The notes: generated by a model from the letters alone, not told the origin. Positions 1-9,240 are shown, numbered from the stretch's first letter. The stretch: DNA of 21,587 bases from Saccoglossus kowalevskii (GCF_000003605.2 NW_003110003.1:23310-44896); one strand, 5' to 3'. Numbers and translations are program-made.

Positions 1-1
1 A

Positions 2-1638
2 TTCATAGTACCAAAAGCTACAGGTGGCTGGCGTCCGGTTCTGAACCTAAGCAGATTAAATCAGTATGTGCTTCTCGATTGGTTCCGCATGGAGACACCA
101 TCCAGTGTGCTACTCTCCATCCACTGGTTCCACTGGCTAGCCTCTTTAGACTTAAGCGATGCATACCTACACATACCGATGCACCCAGTGAGTTGCCATC
201 TCCTTCGATTCGCCCACCTGGGCCAAGTATTCAAATTCCGGGTGCTCCCCTTCGGGTTATGCACAGTGCCCTACGTGTTCACCAGAGTGATGAAACAGGT
301 AGTGCTGCTGCTCCACCAAATGTCGGTACACATCAATCCGTACCTAGACGACTGGTTGGTACACAACCCAGACAAGGGGTTATTAGTCAGACTGGTAAGG
401 CTAACACAGGATTTACTTCACCAGTTGAGTTTTCTAGTAAATCAGAAAAATTCCCATCCCGACCCAACTCAACAGTTGGTGTTTCTGGGCATGGAGTTCG
501 ACACCGAGGTAGGCCTGGTTCGCCTAACTCAAGCGCGTTGTCTGTTGTCTAGCGCTAAGCAACCTAGCAGAACACCTAGTCAGCGTTCCTTCAGTGTCCC
601 TCCGAGAACTAATGTGGTTTATCGGAATGATGACCTTCGTTCGAAGGGTAGTTCCCCAGGCCGCACTACGCAGCCGCCCGGTCCAACGCTTGTTATTGGA
701 ACACTGAGCTCACCTACGGGAACTAGACAGGCGAGTACTGATCCCGGACCACGCAAAGGAAACCCTGTCCTGGTGGTCGTTGCTGACCAACCCCGAATGG
801 GGGGGGTCCCCTTGGACCCACTCATTACATCTATGACTCTGATAACAGACGCCTCCCTCCTAGGGTGGGGAGCGCATCTATTGGACAAACAAACTAGCCC
901 AAGGAATATGGCCCCCGCAGTGGGTTCGGGACCACCATATCAACTGGCTCGAGCTGAAAGCAGTACACCTAGCAATATTACGCTTTCTACCCGAAGTTCA
1001 AGACCACAAAGTCCTGCTCCGCACAGACAACACAACAGTGGTCTCCTATATCAACAAGGAAGGGGGACGCATTCCCCATCGTTGTCAGTCCTAGCAGAGC
1101 AAATTCTTCTTTGATGCCTGGAATACAATGTGGAGCTAACCGCACACCACCTTCCAGGGGTGAGGAACGGTCTGGCAAACGCCCTTTCGAGGCGGCTCCA
1201 TCTCCAGAACACAGAGTGGCAGATACCCCAGTGGGTAGCCTCCAGGCTGTTTTGGCTGTGGGACGGTCCAAAGATAGACCCGTTTGCCACACCCTGGAAT
1301 GCCAAGACTCCGACCTACGTGACACTCCTGTCGACACCAGGAGCCTGGGCCGTGGACGCCTTATCGATTCCGTGGTCCCACATGGATGCGTCTGCCTTTC
1401 CTCCCTTCCCGCTAATTAACCTGGTACTGAAGAAACTTTGAAAAGAGCCCACCTGCATATTAACTCTGGTGGCGCCCAATTGGCCGTCCAATGCCTGGTT
1501 TCCGTTCCTGCTGGAAATGATAGTCGAAACACCTGTAGTGCTTCCGGACATACCGGACTTGCTGTCCCAACCGGACAGCACACTACCAACAAGCCCAGCA
1601 GTGTACCACTTACACGCATGGAGGCTCTCAGTAACCTC
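2..1638 (+). pseudogene. DIRS Pol pseudogene: reverse transcriptase, RNase H and MT-like domain (copy A)
   Basis: The frame is open from base 2, so the ATG at 68 is internal. RT motifs visible: VPKATGGWRPVLNL (8-49), motif A LDLSDAYLHI (about 146-175), motif B PFGLCTVPYVF (about 248-280), the catalytic YLDDW box (341-355) and LGMEFDTEVG (about 484-513). The frame is lost near 540 and returns at an 8-G run near 799-806, where copy B has 6 Gs. The RNase H start (LITDASLLGWGAHL, about 838-880) is in the first frame. Its core (DNTTVVSYINK, 1026-1058) is in another frame, and the last part (LTAHHLPGVRNG, 1136-1171) returns to the first frame after a TGA at 1112-1114, where copy C has Trp. From about 1196 to 1638 there is the WDGPKIDPFA...DALSIPW...FPPF...LVAPNWP...HLHAWRLS block that links RNase H to the YR in DIRS1-group elements and has been described as Dam-methyltransferase-like. 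Another stop interrupts it at 1439. Confidence 0.85.
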
Positions 1639-2721
1639 ATGCAGACGAAAGGTCTATCTAAGTGGGCTGCAAACGTCCTGGCCAGGGCGAACAGGGATTC
1701 CACCAACGCTGCCTACAACTCAAAATGGCGAACATACACTAATTGGTGTAGTGGAAGGGAGATTGATCCATGCCATCCCTCTATCGGCCAGGTAGCAGAC
1801 TTCTTTTCCACTTGTTTGACGAAGTAGGTTTGTCCTACGCAGCGATCATTGGCTACAGGTCAGCATTGTACCCCGCCATAGAAGACGCATTGGGGTCAAG
1901 TCTAGCCGATTGTCCTACTATTAGGAGACTGTTTACTGCTTTCCATAATCAGAGGCCGAGGTCCCGTACAAGGGAACCGCCCAATTGGAATCTGTCGGTT
2001 GTTTTATCAGCCCTAAGCAGACCACCTTTCGATCCCCTCTTTTCAGTACCACTCAAGTGTTTGACGTGGAAAATGGTCTTCCTACTGGCCCTCGCCTCAG
2101 GTAGGTGCCGGTCAGAGCTAGGCGTACTATCCTTCATGGACGGTTGCGTCGCCTTTATGGACAATCAAGTTGTACTAAAGACACAAATCGGATTTCTCGC
2201 CAAGAACCAAATCTCTGGACACAATCTGCAACCGATCGTCAAATATTGTCAGTCCGGAGGATCAGGAGGAATAGCTTCTCTGCCCACTTCGAGTGTTGAG
2301 TTGCCACGAGAACTGTACAAGGTTTTCGAGAGGGGGAACCAAACACATGTTTTTGTGTTACGGGCCCGGCAAACAGGATAACCCGACCTCCCTGACTTCC
2401 ATCGCCAGGTGGATTACTGTGACTGTACTGGAGATCTATAATACATTATCCTCCTCAACGCAGTCCTTGCAGAGCCACAAAGTACGAGCACATGAGGTCC
2501 GTGTGATTGCTAACTCACTAGCACTAGCGTCAGGTGCCTCCATCGAACACATTCTGAGGGCAGGCTTCTGGAGAACGCACAACGTCTTCATCAACTACTA
2601 CCTAAGGGACACCCAATCTATTGAGCAGGGTCTCTTCAGGTTAGGCCCCGTCGTAGCGGGTCAGGCTTTGATTTCCGACCCAGCCCGAAGGACCACAGGG
2701 GCCCCTGCGCATAGGCGATAA
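1618..2721 (+). pseudogene. Tyrosine recombinase pseudogene (copy A)
   Basis: This is the DIRS integrase-like YR, the enzyme that inserts the circular DNA intermediate. The N-terminal SAM-like region (GLSKWAANVLARAN, then YNSKWRTYTNWC) begins at an ATG at 1618 and overlaps the end of Pol in another frame, a usual arrangement here. The frame changes near 1815 (stop in the first frame at 1825) and again near 2330-2345. Box I reads ASGRCRSEL (about 2094-2120). The codon at 2106-2108 is Cys where copies B and C have Arg, and alignment with the family places the catalytic Arg there. Box II keeps HEVR (2491-2502), the GFW Trp (about 2565-2573) and FINYYLRD with the nucleophile Tyr (about 2596-2601). 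The end at TAA 2719-2721 is open. Three frames plus the Arg to Cys change mean it is inactive. Confidence 0.85.
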
Positions 2722-3079
2722 GTCAGTCTCAGCATTCTTGCAGATAGATGTCCTGTACCACTAGCACTTCCTGGAAGCTCCCAGGTTTCGCTTTTTCGAC
2801 CTACGCCCTCATGCGAACTGTTTCGGTCCTTTTGTCTAGCTTATTACCCTTGAAATCGAGTTGGGGTGTAGCTTATTCGGGCACACCGAACCCTGTCACC
2901 GCAGCAGCACTTCGGCTTCTTGCTCCTAGGACAGCACAGGCAAGGTAAGACACCACCCCTTTTGGGGCTTAATTGGGGTGTTGAGTGATTATTGTAGAGT
3001 GTTTCATCCCGGACTGGGAAAAGACTTTCATCTTTTTCTGTTTGCTCGGAAAACTCGCCACCTATCGGCGTCTGACTCT
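2722..3079 (+). other. Copy A 3' non-coding region between YR and ICR
   Basis: This stretch has no conserved coding sequence. A homologous but shorter stretch follows the YR gene in copy B (from 8772), including the shared GACTTTCATC and TTTGCTCGGAAAA words, which marks it as part of the element rather than flanking DNA. Copy B loses the homology at the equivalent of about 3060 and regains it at about 3260. Confidence 0.6.
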
Positions 3080-3198
3080 GCCTACAGTTCAAAATAGTCA
3101 TTTTGACTGACCGGAGTCTATGGTGGGTAATTGAACGTAGTGAATTTAGGCAGAGGATTCTCCGAACCCGCCTATTCACATAGTTCATACCCACCATA
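3080..3198 (+). repeat. Internal complementary region (ICR) of copy A
   Basis: The first 50 bases (3080-3129) are identical to 3419-3468 in the right terminal repeat, and the following bases to about 3146 are the reverse complement of the left terminus as preserved in copy B (5237-5257). The second half (3143-3198) is the exact reverse complement of the right terminus (3458-3513) except for one base. The ICR is therefore the reverse complement of a right-end/left-end junction, as a circular intermediate would contain. This is the hallmark of DIRS elements, where it is thought to template completion of the ends. Confidence 0.9.
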
Positions 3199-3376
3199 AA
3201 CTCCTGGTCCCCCCCAACCACCCCACCCTTTCCTTAGCGTTGGTCTAAGTCCTCTAGGCGGAGAGAAAGGAACCAGAGTAATTGTACAGCCGGTAATGGC
3301 GCTGCCATATAGGCTCGATCACGTGGTTTGTGACGTAAGAAAAAGGAATCCTGGGGGTCCTGGGGCTTCCCCTGAT
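3199..3376 (+). other. Spacer between ICR and right ITR of copy A, with CACGTG and TGACGTAA motifs
   Basis: This non-coding stretch contains a C-rich tract (about 3206-3232), an E-box CACGTG at 3320-3325 and a CRE-like TGACGTAA at 3331-3338. The CRE-like word recurs at the equivalent position in copy B (9011-9018), although the surrounding sequence has diverged. A regulatory role is inference only. Confidence 0.4.
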
Positions 3377-3513
3377 CTAGATTCTATTTCTCCATCATTG
3401 GCAGAATCGCTGATTAATGCCTACAGTTCAAAATAGTCATTTTGACTGACCGGAGTCTATGGTGGGTATGAACTATGTGAATAGGCGGGTTCGGAGAACC
3501 CTCTGCCTAAATT
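3377..3513 (+). repeat. Right inverted terminal repeat of copy A
   Basis: From CTAG at 3377 to GTGGGTA at 3468 this is the reverse complement, with scattered mismatches, of the left repeat of copy B (5254-5344). The last 45 bases (3469-3513) are specific to the right end and are matched only by the ICR. The base after the end, GGTGGCCATTTTT, belongs to the flanking repeat family, where it is normally preceded by ATT. Confidence 0.85.
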
Positions 3514-3830
3514 GGTGGCCATTTTTGTGCTAAAAAAAATTATCAAATATCAAGCATTTCTGGGTGGATTTTGTTCAAACTTGTTACATACATTAGACAT
3601 TACGAGTTCCTGATGCATGTCGTTTTATTTTTCAGATTGGATTCAAAATAGCTCACCGGTGGCCATTATGTTTTAATGAATGGGCTTCTAGAGCCATATC
3701 TCTGACATGCTTTGACTGATTATAATCAAATTTTAAATATTCATTATACATCATGTTATGGATATATACATATATTCCAAAATGGCTGATTTTGTTTTAA
3801 TTAATTCTGTTCCAGAGCAATATCTCCTAA
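3514..3830. repeat. Degenerate copies of a 'GGCCATTTTG' interspersed repeat
   Basis: This AT-rich non-coding DNA contains GGTGGCCATTTTTGTG (3514-3529), TTCAAACTTGTTACATACATT (starting at 3574), a variant of ATTCAAAATGGCC, GGTGGCCATTATGTTTTAATG (from about 3659), and CCAAAATGGCTGATTTTG (about 3778). The same words in the same order recur at 12940-13411, so this is a dispersed, partly tandem family with units of very roughly 110-170 bp. I cannot assign it to a named family. Confidence 0.55.
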
Positions 3831-4595
3831 TGTGGACAAGTACTTGTTTGACGATCAAATACAATTGTCAATCATTTTAATGTTAAACAATCATCATAAT
3901 CATATTCCTGACATGGTTATATTCCAGCTATATTACTATAAACAAAACTACATATCTCAAATTTGATAACTAACATGGCATGGCTTGTTTATTTTACTGT
4001 GTGGTAATTTTTGGAGTGGGACAAATTTGCAGTATTTTCGGTAACTATGTTTTTACTGATGTAAACCACTGAACATATTGTTGTTTTTGTTCTTCAAAGG
4101 CTTGTTTTGTTATATTACTGTCTGGTAAGTTACTAATATGATACCAGTATCATTTTCCTAAATATCTATGAGTAATGGAAATTTACCAAGTTCAGCTCTA
4201 CATGCTGCATTTGAGTTATTCACACCCGGTATTTTTATGCAGAATTTCAAATGTAACTGTTCAATTGGTGTTTTGTCTCATCTATTGTTGTCTAGTATGT
4301 CATGTCCCCAAGTTGTTGATCCATATAACAAAATTGGTTTAATACATATCTGAAAAAGATGCATAAATGTTCTACAGTCAGTCTCTCTTGGCATTGCTTT
4401 TAACAGTACATACATTGGTCTAGTAGCTTTGTCTGCTAAACATTGTCTTGTTTCTTGGAACTTTCCATTTGATAAAGTTATACCTAAATAAATATATCAA
4501 TTGCCACAACTTATATTTTGTTCTTGGAATTGAAATAACGCTCTATTTGTCATTGTTCCTTTTTTTAGCTCTGCTAAAAAGCGGAGCTTATCATA
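3831..4595. other. AT-rich non-coding stretch with one short hairpin
   Basis: I see no supported gene. Two similar words (CTTGTTTATTTTACTGTGTGG near 3984 and CTTGTTTTGTTATATTACTG near 4101) suggest an old local duplication. A hairpin at about 4567-4590 has AGCTCTGCT and AGCGGAGCT arms around AAAA. Short open frames here have no recognisable protein character. Confidence 0.4.
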
Positions 4596-4820
4596 TGGTA
4601 AACTGTGATATTTCCGACTCTTGTTAAAAACCCAAACTCCAATTGCTTTGATATTACATATACAGGTACATGTGGACTTTCCTCATGTTTGTTCATTTCG
4701 TGATGATATCTTTAATTCTCTAATTTTGGTGAATATTTTTGTCATTTTTGGTAAAAAGTGATATTTTCGACTTCTTGTTAAAAAATGCAAGTCTGATTGC
4801 TTTGATACCATACATATACT
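4596..4820. repeat. Two-unit direct repeat with a period of about 153 bp
   Basis: About 70 bases at 4596-4666 (TGGTAAACTGTGATATTTCC ... ATTGCTTTGATATTACATATAC) recur in diverged form at 4749-4820 (TGGTAAAAAGTGATATTTTC ... ATTGCTTTGATACCATACAT). The left end of the MITE at 4819 abuts the end of the second unit. Confidence 0.6.
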
Positions 4821-5200
4821 GTAGTTGTCCGAGTATAAACTCTTGCTCAAGTATAAGACTCCCCCCTTCATATTGACAGCATTTATAACAAGTCATTTAT
4901 CCGATCATAAAACGTACAGACCAATATTCATGTGAAACACAGAGTCAAAAGCTGTTCCACTTAGTAAATGCTCCCAAAAGTGATTAGTTACCCTGGGAAA
5001 TAACGACCGCTCCTCAAGTTAATTTAAACGATGCTAGTTGATGAAGACACTCTAGTATCGTACACACGATTTGTTCATGAATAAATTAGCATAAATTATC
5101 GCTCAGGAGAAGCTTTAACTTTTATTCATTTATAAGCCCACTCTAATTTTCCATCAATTTGTCATTTTCCCGGAGAGGGTTTATACCTGGACAACTATGG
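4819..5200. mobile_element. MITE: non-autonomous DNA transposon with TA target duplication
   Basis: The left end begins CTGTAGTTGTCCGAGTATAA at 4819. The right end, read on the minus strand from 5200, begins CCATAGTTGTCCAGGTATAA. The 22-bp terminal inverted repeats differ at four positions. Both ends are bordered by TA (4817-4818 and 5201-5202). A length of 382 bp, lack of coding capacity and a TA duplication fit a Tc1/mariner/pogo-superfamily MITE. The superfamily is inferred from the TA and TIR style only. Confidence 0.7.
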
Positions 5201-5236
5201 TAGATACCTCGGGTAGGCCTCTCGCAGATTTGTTCA

Positions 5237-5344
5237 ATTTACTATGTTCAATTACCCACCACATACTCCAGTCAGTCAAAATGACTATATTGAACTGTAG
5301 GCATTAATCAGCGATTCTCCCAATGATTGAGAGATAAAATCTAG
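5237..5344 (+). repeat. Left inverted terminal repeat of copy B
   Basis: From 5254 to CTAG at 5341-5344 this is the reverse complement of the right repeats at 3377-3468 (A) and, more weakly, 9057-9135 (B). The outer 17-20 bases are unique to the left end and match only the left half of copy A's ICR. This is the only complete left terminus of this family in the window. Confidence 0.85.
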
Positions 5345-5462
5345 GTCACATGAATATTTTCAGGTCTCCCCCGCTGATCAGAGGACATCCTCACAGTCCG
5401 TGGTGGTTTACCTGATTTTACCGGCTACAGCGTGACTGGGCCCCTGGAGGTCTTTCCTCTTA

Positions 5463-6235
5463 TGGAGCCCATTGCGGGTCCCTTTGTGGACCGTCCTTAC
5501 ACAGCACAGGGTTTGCCTTCGAGATGAGGGTTTTGGTAGAAGGACTGTCGGGGCAAATTGCGTTCCTGGCAAGCCGGGTAGATCAGATGCAGTTGGAGCA
5601 AGTTGTCTCCACTGCGGCCCCTCGGTCGGCAAGCAGGAAGACAAAAGCATCGCTCGCATTCAAAACATGTCTCTTTCAGGGAACCCCCATTCCCAGCTGC
5701 GACTCACCCGCTGATTTGGGTGATGCCAAGGCCCAGGCTCGTTGCACCGGGTCTCCTTTGGGACCTCGGGCACTGAATGCCAATGGGGATGCTGGCAGCC
5801 AAGCCTCCAATTTCGGGACAGTTTGCTCGTGTTGGATCCAGCCAGTACCTTGGGCGGTCCCTCAGAGCCTTCCATTCATAACGACTCGGTGCACCACACC
5901 GTTGGTATCATTAATTCTAGTGATAGGAGGTATATACCCCCACCCTTGATCCTAAGGCAACCACTTACTGTTGCTTCAACGCTTATGGGATCCAAAGCAA
6001 CCCTGTCGACATGTCTCCCCCTGTCTGGCCGAGTGCTGAGTGGGGCGCACAGACAGTGTTGATGGGCGGACGTTGGTCAGCCGCAGAGGAGGTAACGCTT
6101 AAGCCCCTGGGTGGGATAAATTTTATGCAACTCTTTCCACTTGCGCCCCCAGGGAGGAAGGGACCAGGTGGTGGCTCTTCATCCTTCTTGGGCGGTCGTC
6201 CACCCCAGCAGCGGGAAAAGCATGTTTGACACTTA
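5463..6235 (+). pseudogene. ORF1 (gag-like) remnant of copy B
   Basis: By position, between the left repeat and RT, this should be the DIRS ORF1, whose product is a nucleocapsid-like protein. The longest open piece is 5524-5949 (141 codons), containing GLSGQIAFLASRVDQMQLEQ, a heptad-like stretch that could be a short coiled coil. A second piece (about 6011-6229) is Gly/Pro-rich, with GGRWSAAEEVTLKPLGG and PPGRKGPGGG. Frames differ between pieces, so the gene is broken. I see no zinc-knuckle here. The assignment rests on position, not on recognisable homology. Confidence 0.5.
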
Positions 6236-6329
6236 CCTCCATGACCAGGGACACAGGCATGTGTTCGGCGAGTGGACAGGTCACAACTTAGTGACTACTG
6301 CAGGCCTTGGTGAAACTCGTAAGGCGGAA

Positions 6330-7800
6330 GCAATCAGATAGGAAGTAGACAGTTTGCTGGAAAAGGGGCGCCATACACAAGGTAGATCAGCCGGCATTAA
6401 GTCCAGGGTTCTATTCTGGCGGGCGTCCAGTTCTGGACCTAGGCAGACTGAATCAGTATTTGCTCCTTGATTGATTCTGCATGGAGACGCCATTCAGTGT
6501 TCTTCTCTCCATACACCGTTTTGACTGGCTAGCCTCACTAGACTTAATCGGGGGCCTTCCTGCACATATCGATGCACCCAGCGAGTTGCCATCTCCTTCG
6601 AGTTGCCCAGCTGGGTCAAGTATTCAAATATCGAGTGCCCCCCCTTCTGGTTAGGCACAGCCCTCTACGTTCCACCAAAATGGTTCCGTACCTAGATGAC
6701 TGGTTATTACATAACTTTAACAAAGGGTTATTAGCCGAGCATGCCCTACCCAACGCAACAGTTGGTGTTCCTGGGCATGGGGTTTGACACAGAGGTAGGC
6801 TTGGTATAGCGTTTTCAAGCATGTTGATTGGTGCTAAGCAGCCTAGTCGAATGCCTAGTCAGCGTTCCTTCTGTGTCCCTCCAAAAACTAATGGGAATCA
6901 TTGGAATGATGACCTTGCTTCGAAGGGTAGTTCCCCATTTCTGCAGCCGCCCGATACAACGTTTGTGGCTACAACACCGAGCTCTCCTACAGGAACTAGA
7001 CAGTCGGGTATTGATCTCAGACCAAGCAAAGGAAGCCCTGCCCCGGTGGTCGTCACTGGCCAACCTCGGACAGGGGGGTCTCTTGGACCCACTCATCTCA
7101 GCTATGGCTCTGGTAGCAGATACCTCCCTCCAAGGTTGGTGAGCGCATCTATTGGACGAATAAGCCCAAGGTAATTGACCCCTGAATTAGTTTTGGGACC
7201 GCCATATCAACCGGCTCAAACAGAAAGCAGTGCACTTAGCATTACCACACTTTCTTCCCGTAGTTTGGGACCACAGATTCCTGCTCCGCACAGGCAACAC
7301 AGCGTTAGTCTCCTTCAACGAGAGGGAGGGACGTGTTCCCCATCGTTGTCAGTCCTAGCGGAGCAAATTCTCCTTTTGTGCCTGGAATACAATGTGAAGC
7401 TAACCGCACACCACCTTCCAGGGGTGAGCAACAGTCTGGCAGATGTCCTTTTGAGGCGGCTCCGTCTCCAGAAGACGGAGTGGCAGATACCCCAGTGGGT
7501 AGCCTCCAGGCTGTTTTGGCTGTGGGATGGTCCAAGGATAGACCTGTTTGCCGCACCCCAGAATGCCAAGCTCCCGACGTACGCAATACTCCAGGAGCCT
7601 GGGCCAGGGAAACTTTAACAGGTGCACACCTGCATATTGCATTGGTCACACCCAGTTGGCCAACCAAGGCCCAGTTTCCACTTTTGTTGGAAATGCTAGT
7701 CGAAACCCCAGTAGTGCTTTCAGACTTATACTGGACCTGCTGTCCCAACCGGATGGCGCACTACCAACGAGCCCAGCGGTGTATCACTTACATGCATAGA
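6330..7800 (+). pseudogene. DIRS Pol pseudogene: RT, RNase H and MT-like domain (copy B)
   Basis: It starts with EVDSLLEKGA (about 6339-6370), the conserved RT N-terminal word that copy A lacks because of the window edge. Motif A is damaged (LDLIGG near 6541-6556). YLDDW survives at 6689-6703. Compared with A, one deletion removes the segment between motif B and YLDDW (near 6679) and another removes about 60 bases before the LGMGFDTEVG-like motif (near 6747). A long clean piece (6828-7142) covers the RT/RNase H connection and RNase H start (MALVADTSLQGW), ending at TGA 7140-7142 where copy A has Gly. RNase H resumes with LTAHHLPGVSNSLADVL (about 7399-7449), then WDGPRIDLFAAPQNAKLPTY, and an MT-like tail to HLHA near 7796. 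Multiple frames are used. Confidence 0.82.
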
Positions 7801-8771
7801 GACGGAAGGTTTATCTGAGCAGGCTGCCAACGTCCTTGCCAGGGCGAACAAGGATTTCACCAATGCTGCCTACAATTCTAGATGGCGAGCATACACTGCT
7901 TGGTGTAGCAGAAGGGAGATTGATCCATACCATCCCTCTATTGGCCAGGTAGCAGGCTCCTTCGTCCACATGTTTGGCGAAGTGGGTTTGTCCTACGCAG
8001 TTATTGTTGGCCTTGTCTCCCACCATTGAGAAAGCTTTGGGAACATGAATAGCCTATTCAAGGAAACCGCCCAACTGGGATTTGTCGATTGTTTTTTCCA
8101 CTCTAAGCAGACCACCCTTTGAGCCTCTCTGATCAGCACCACTCACATTTTTGACATGGAAAATAGTCTTTCTACTGTCCCTTGCCTCAGGTAGGCGACA
8201 GTCAGAACTGGGGGCATTGTCCTTTTTGGATGATGTACCGCCTTTATGGACAATCAAGTTGTGCTAAAGACACAAATCGGGTTTCTTGCCAGGAACCAAA
8301 TCCCAGGACACGATCCTCACCCGATCGACATCCCACGGCTGTCAAATTTTGTCGGCTCAAAGGGTCAGGAGGAATTGCTTCTCTGCCCGGTTTGAGCACT
8401 GAGTTGCTACCAAAACCGTACTAGGGATTCAAGACGGGGTGCCAAGCACATGTATATCTTTGTGTTACGGCACAGACAGGCATGATAGGCCAGCCTCCCC
8501 GACTTTCATCGCCAGGTGGATTACTGCGACTGTATTGGAGGTCTATAATACTTCCTCAACACAGAGCTTGCAGAGACACAAAGTACGAAGTGCGATTGCT
8601 AACTCACTAGTTCCACCATCAGGCGCCCCTCGAACATTTTCTGAGGGCAGGCTTCTGGAGAACGCAAACGTCTATATCAACTACTACCTAAGAGACACTC
8701 AATCCATTAGGTCTTTAAGGTTGCTGACCAAGCCCGAACGACTACAAGGGATGCTGCCCATAGGCGATAAG
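7794..8771 (+). pseudogene. Tyrosine recombinase pseudogene (copy B)
   Basis: It aligns along its length with the copy A recombinase: QAANVLARANKDFTNAAYNS (about 7820-7880), CSRREIDPYHPSIGQVAG, box I ASGRRQSEL (about 8185-8211) with the catalytic Arg kept, then ARWITATVLEVYN and NVYINYYLRD with the Tyr kept. A 12-base in-frame deletion near 8590 removes the AHEV of the box II HxxR, so the catalytic His and its spacing to Arg are gone. The GFW tryptophan segment is read out of frame (8630-8660) before the frame recovers. Relative to A there is also a deletion of about 90 bases near 8010-8060. It is inactive. Confidence 0.82.
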
Positions 8772-9056
8772 TCGGTCTCAGCATTGTTGTGGACAGATTT
8801 CTCTACCGTCAGCACAGGCAAGGTAAGACACCACCCTCTTTTGGGTCTTAACTAGATGATGAGTGGTAGTTGTAGAGTGTATCATCCTAGACTTGGAAAG
8901 ACTTTCATCATTTTGTGTTTGCTCGGAAAACCAGCCACGTAAAGGAGAAAGGAACAAGAGTGATTATCCAGCTGTAATGGCGCCTCCATATTGCCTCGGT
9001 CAAGTGGTTCGTGACGTAAGGGAAAAGAATCTTGGAGTCATGGGGCTTCCTCTGAA
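8772..9056 (+). other. Copy B 3' non-coding region lacking the ICR
   Basis: Homology with copy A runs to GCCAC at about 8937 (A about 3061), then jumps to GGAGAAAGGAA (B 8944, A about 3259). The missing segment is roughly 200 bases and contains the whole ICR. The CRE-like TGACGTAA is retained at 9011-9018. Confidence 0.7.
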
Positions 9057-9169
9057 CTAGATTCTATATCTCCGTCATTGCCACAATCGCTGATTAATGC
9101 TTACAGTTCAAAAAAGGCATTTTTTGTAGGCATGTGTATAGGCGGGTTCAGAGAACCCTCTGCCTAATT
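9057..9169 (+). repeat. Right inverted terminal repeat of copy B
   Basis: It runs from CTAG (9057) through CTGATTAATGCTTACAGTTC to GGCGGGTTCAGAGAACCCTC and CCTAATT. Relative to copy A it has lost about 25 bases in the middle (near 9125-9135), including the GACCGGAGTCTATGG block. Confidence 0.8.
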
Positions 9170-9240
9170 TCCATAAATAACCAATTTTGAACTGATATAT
9201 AAAGTATTAATTATTTCATTTCAATGAAACTTGATACATC

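Larger units (their letters stand above)
1..3513 (+). mobile_element. DIRS-type YR retrotransposon, copy A (left part outside window)
   Basis: The window opens inside the reverse transcriptase, so the left terminus, ORF1 and the RT N-terminus lie to the left. In order I see RT fingers and palm, RNase H, a methyltransferase-like linker domain, a tyrosine recombinase, an internal complementary region (ICR) and the right terminus. A YR, an ICR matching both ends, inverted terminal repeats and the absence of LTRs together diagnose DIRS-like elements. These replicate through a circular DNA that the YR integrates without target-site duplication. The right end is at 3513: the bases CCTAAATT also occur inverted at the centre of the ICR, which defines the end of the element. 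The termini are well preserved, but the coding part carries several frameshifts and a nonsense codon, so the copy cannot make its proteins unaided. Confidence 0.9.
5237..9169 (+). mobile_element. DIRS-type YR retrotransposon, copy B (both ends present)
   Basis: This copy is of the same family as A and runs from the left terminus ATTTACTATGTTCAATTACC at 5237 to the right terminus ending CCTAATT at 9169. Copy A's ICR independently predicts both ends. It contains ORF1 remnants, RT, RNase H, MT-like region, YR and the right terminal repeat in the canonical order. It is more decayed than A: two large deletions in RT, many stops, loss of the recombinase HxxR motif, and deletion of the entire ICR between about 8936 and 8943. 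There is no target-site duplication, as expected for YR integration. Confidence 0.88.

Noticed and set aside
987-1337. Minus-strand open frame of 116 codons
   Set aside because: It lies opposite the RNase H and linker domains of copy A and has no domain character. The same antisense frames appear opposite copy B (7305-7748), as expected for shadows.
2844-3221. Minus-strand open frame of 125 codons over the ICR
   Set aside because: It covers non-coding 3' sequence and the ICR. Conservation there is explained by the palindromic terminal structure, not by protein.
3206-3232. C-rich tract resembling a G-quadruplex on the minus strand
   Set aside because: The runs (CCCCCC, CCACCCCACCC) are too few and too unevenly spaced to claim a quadruplex with confidence.
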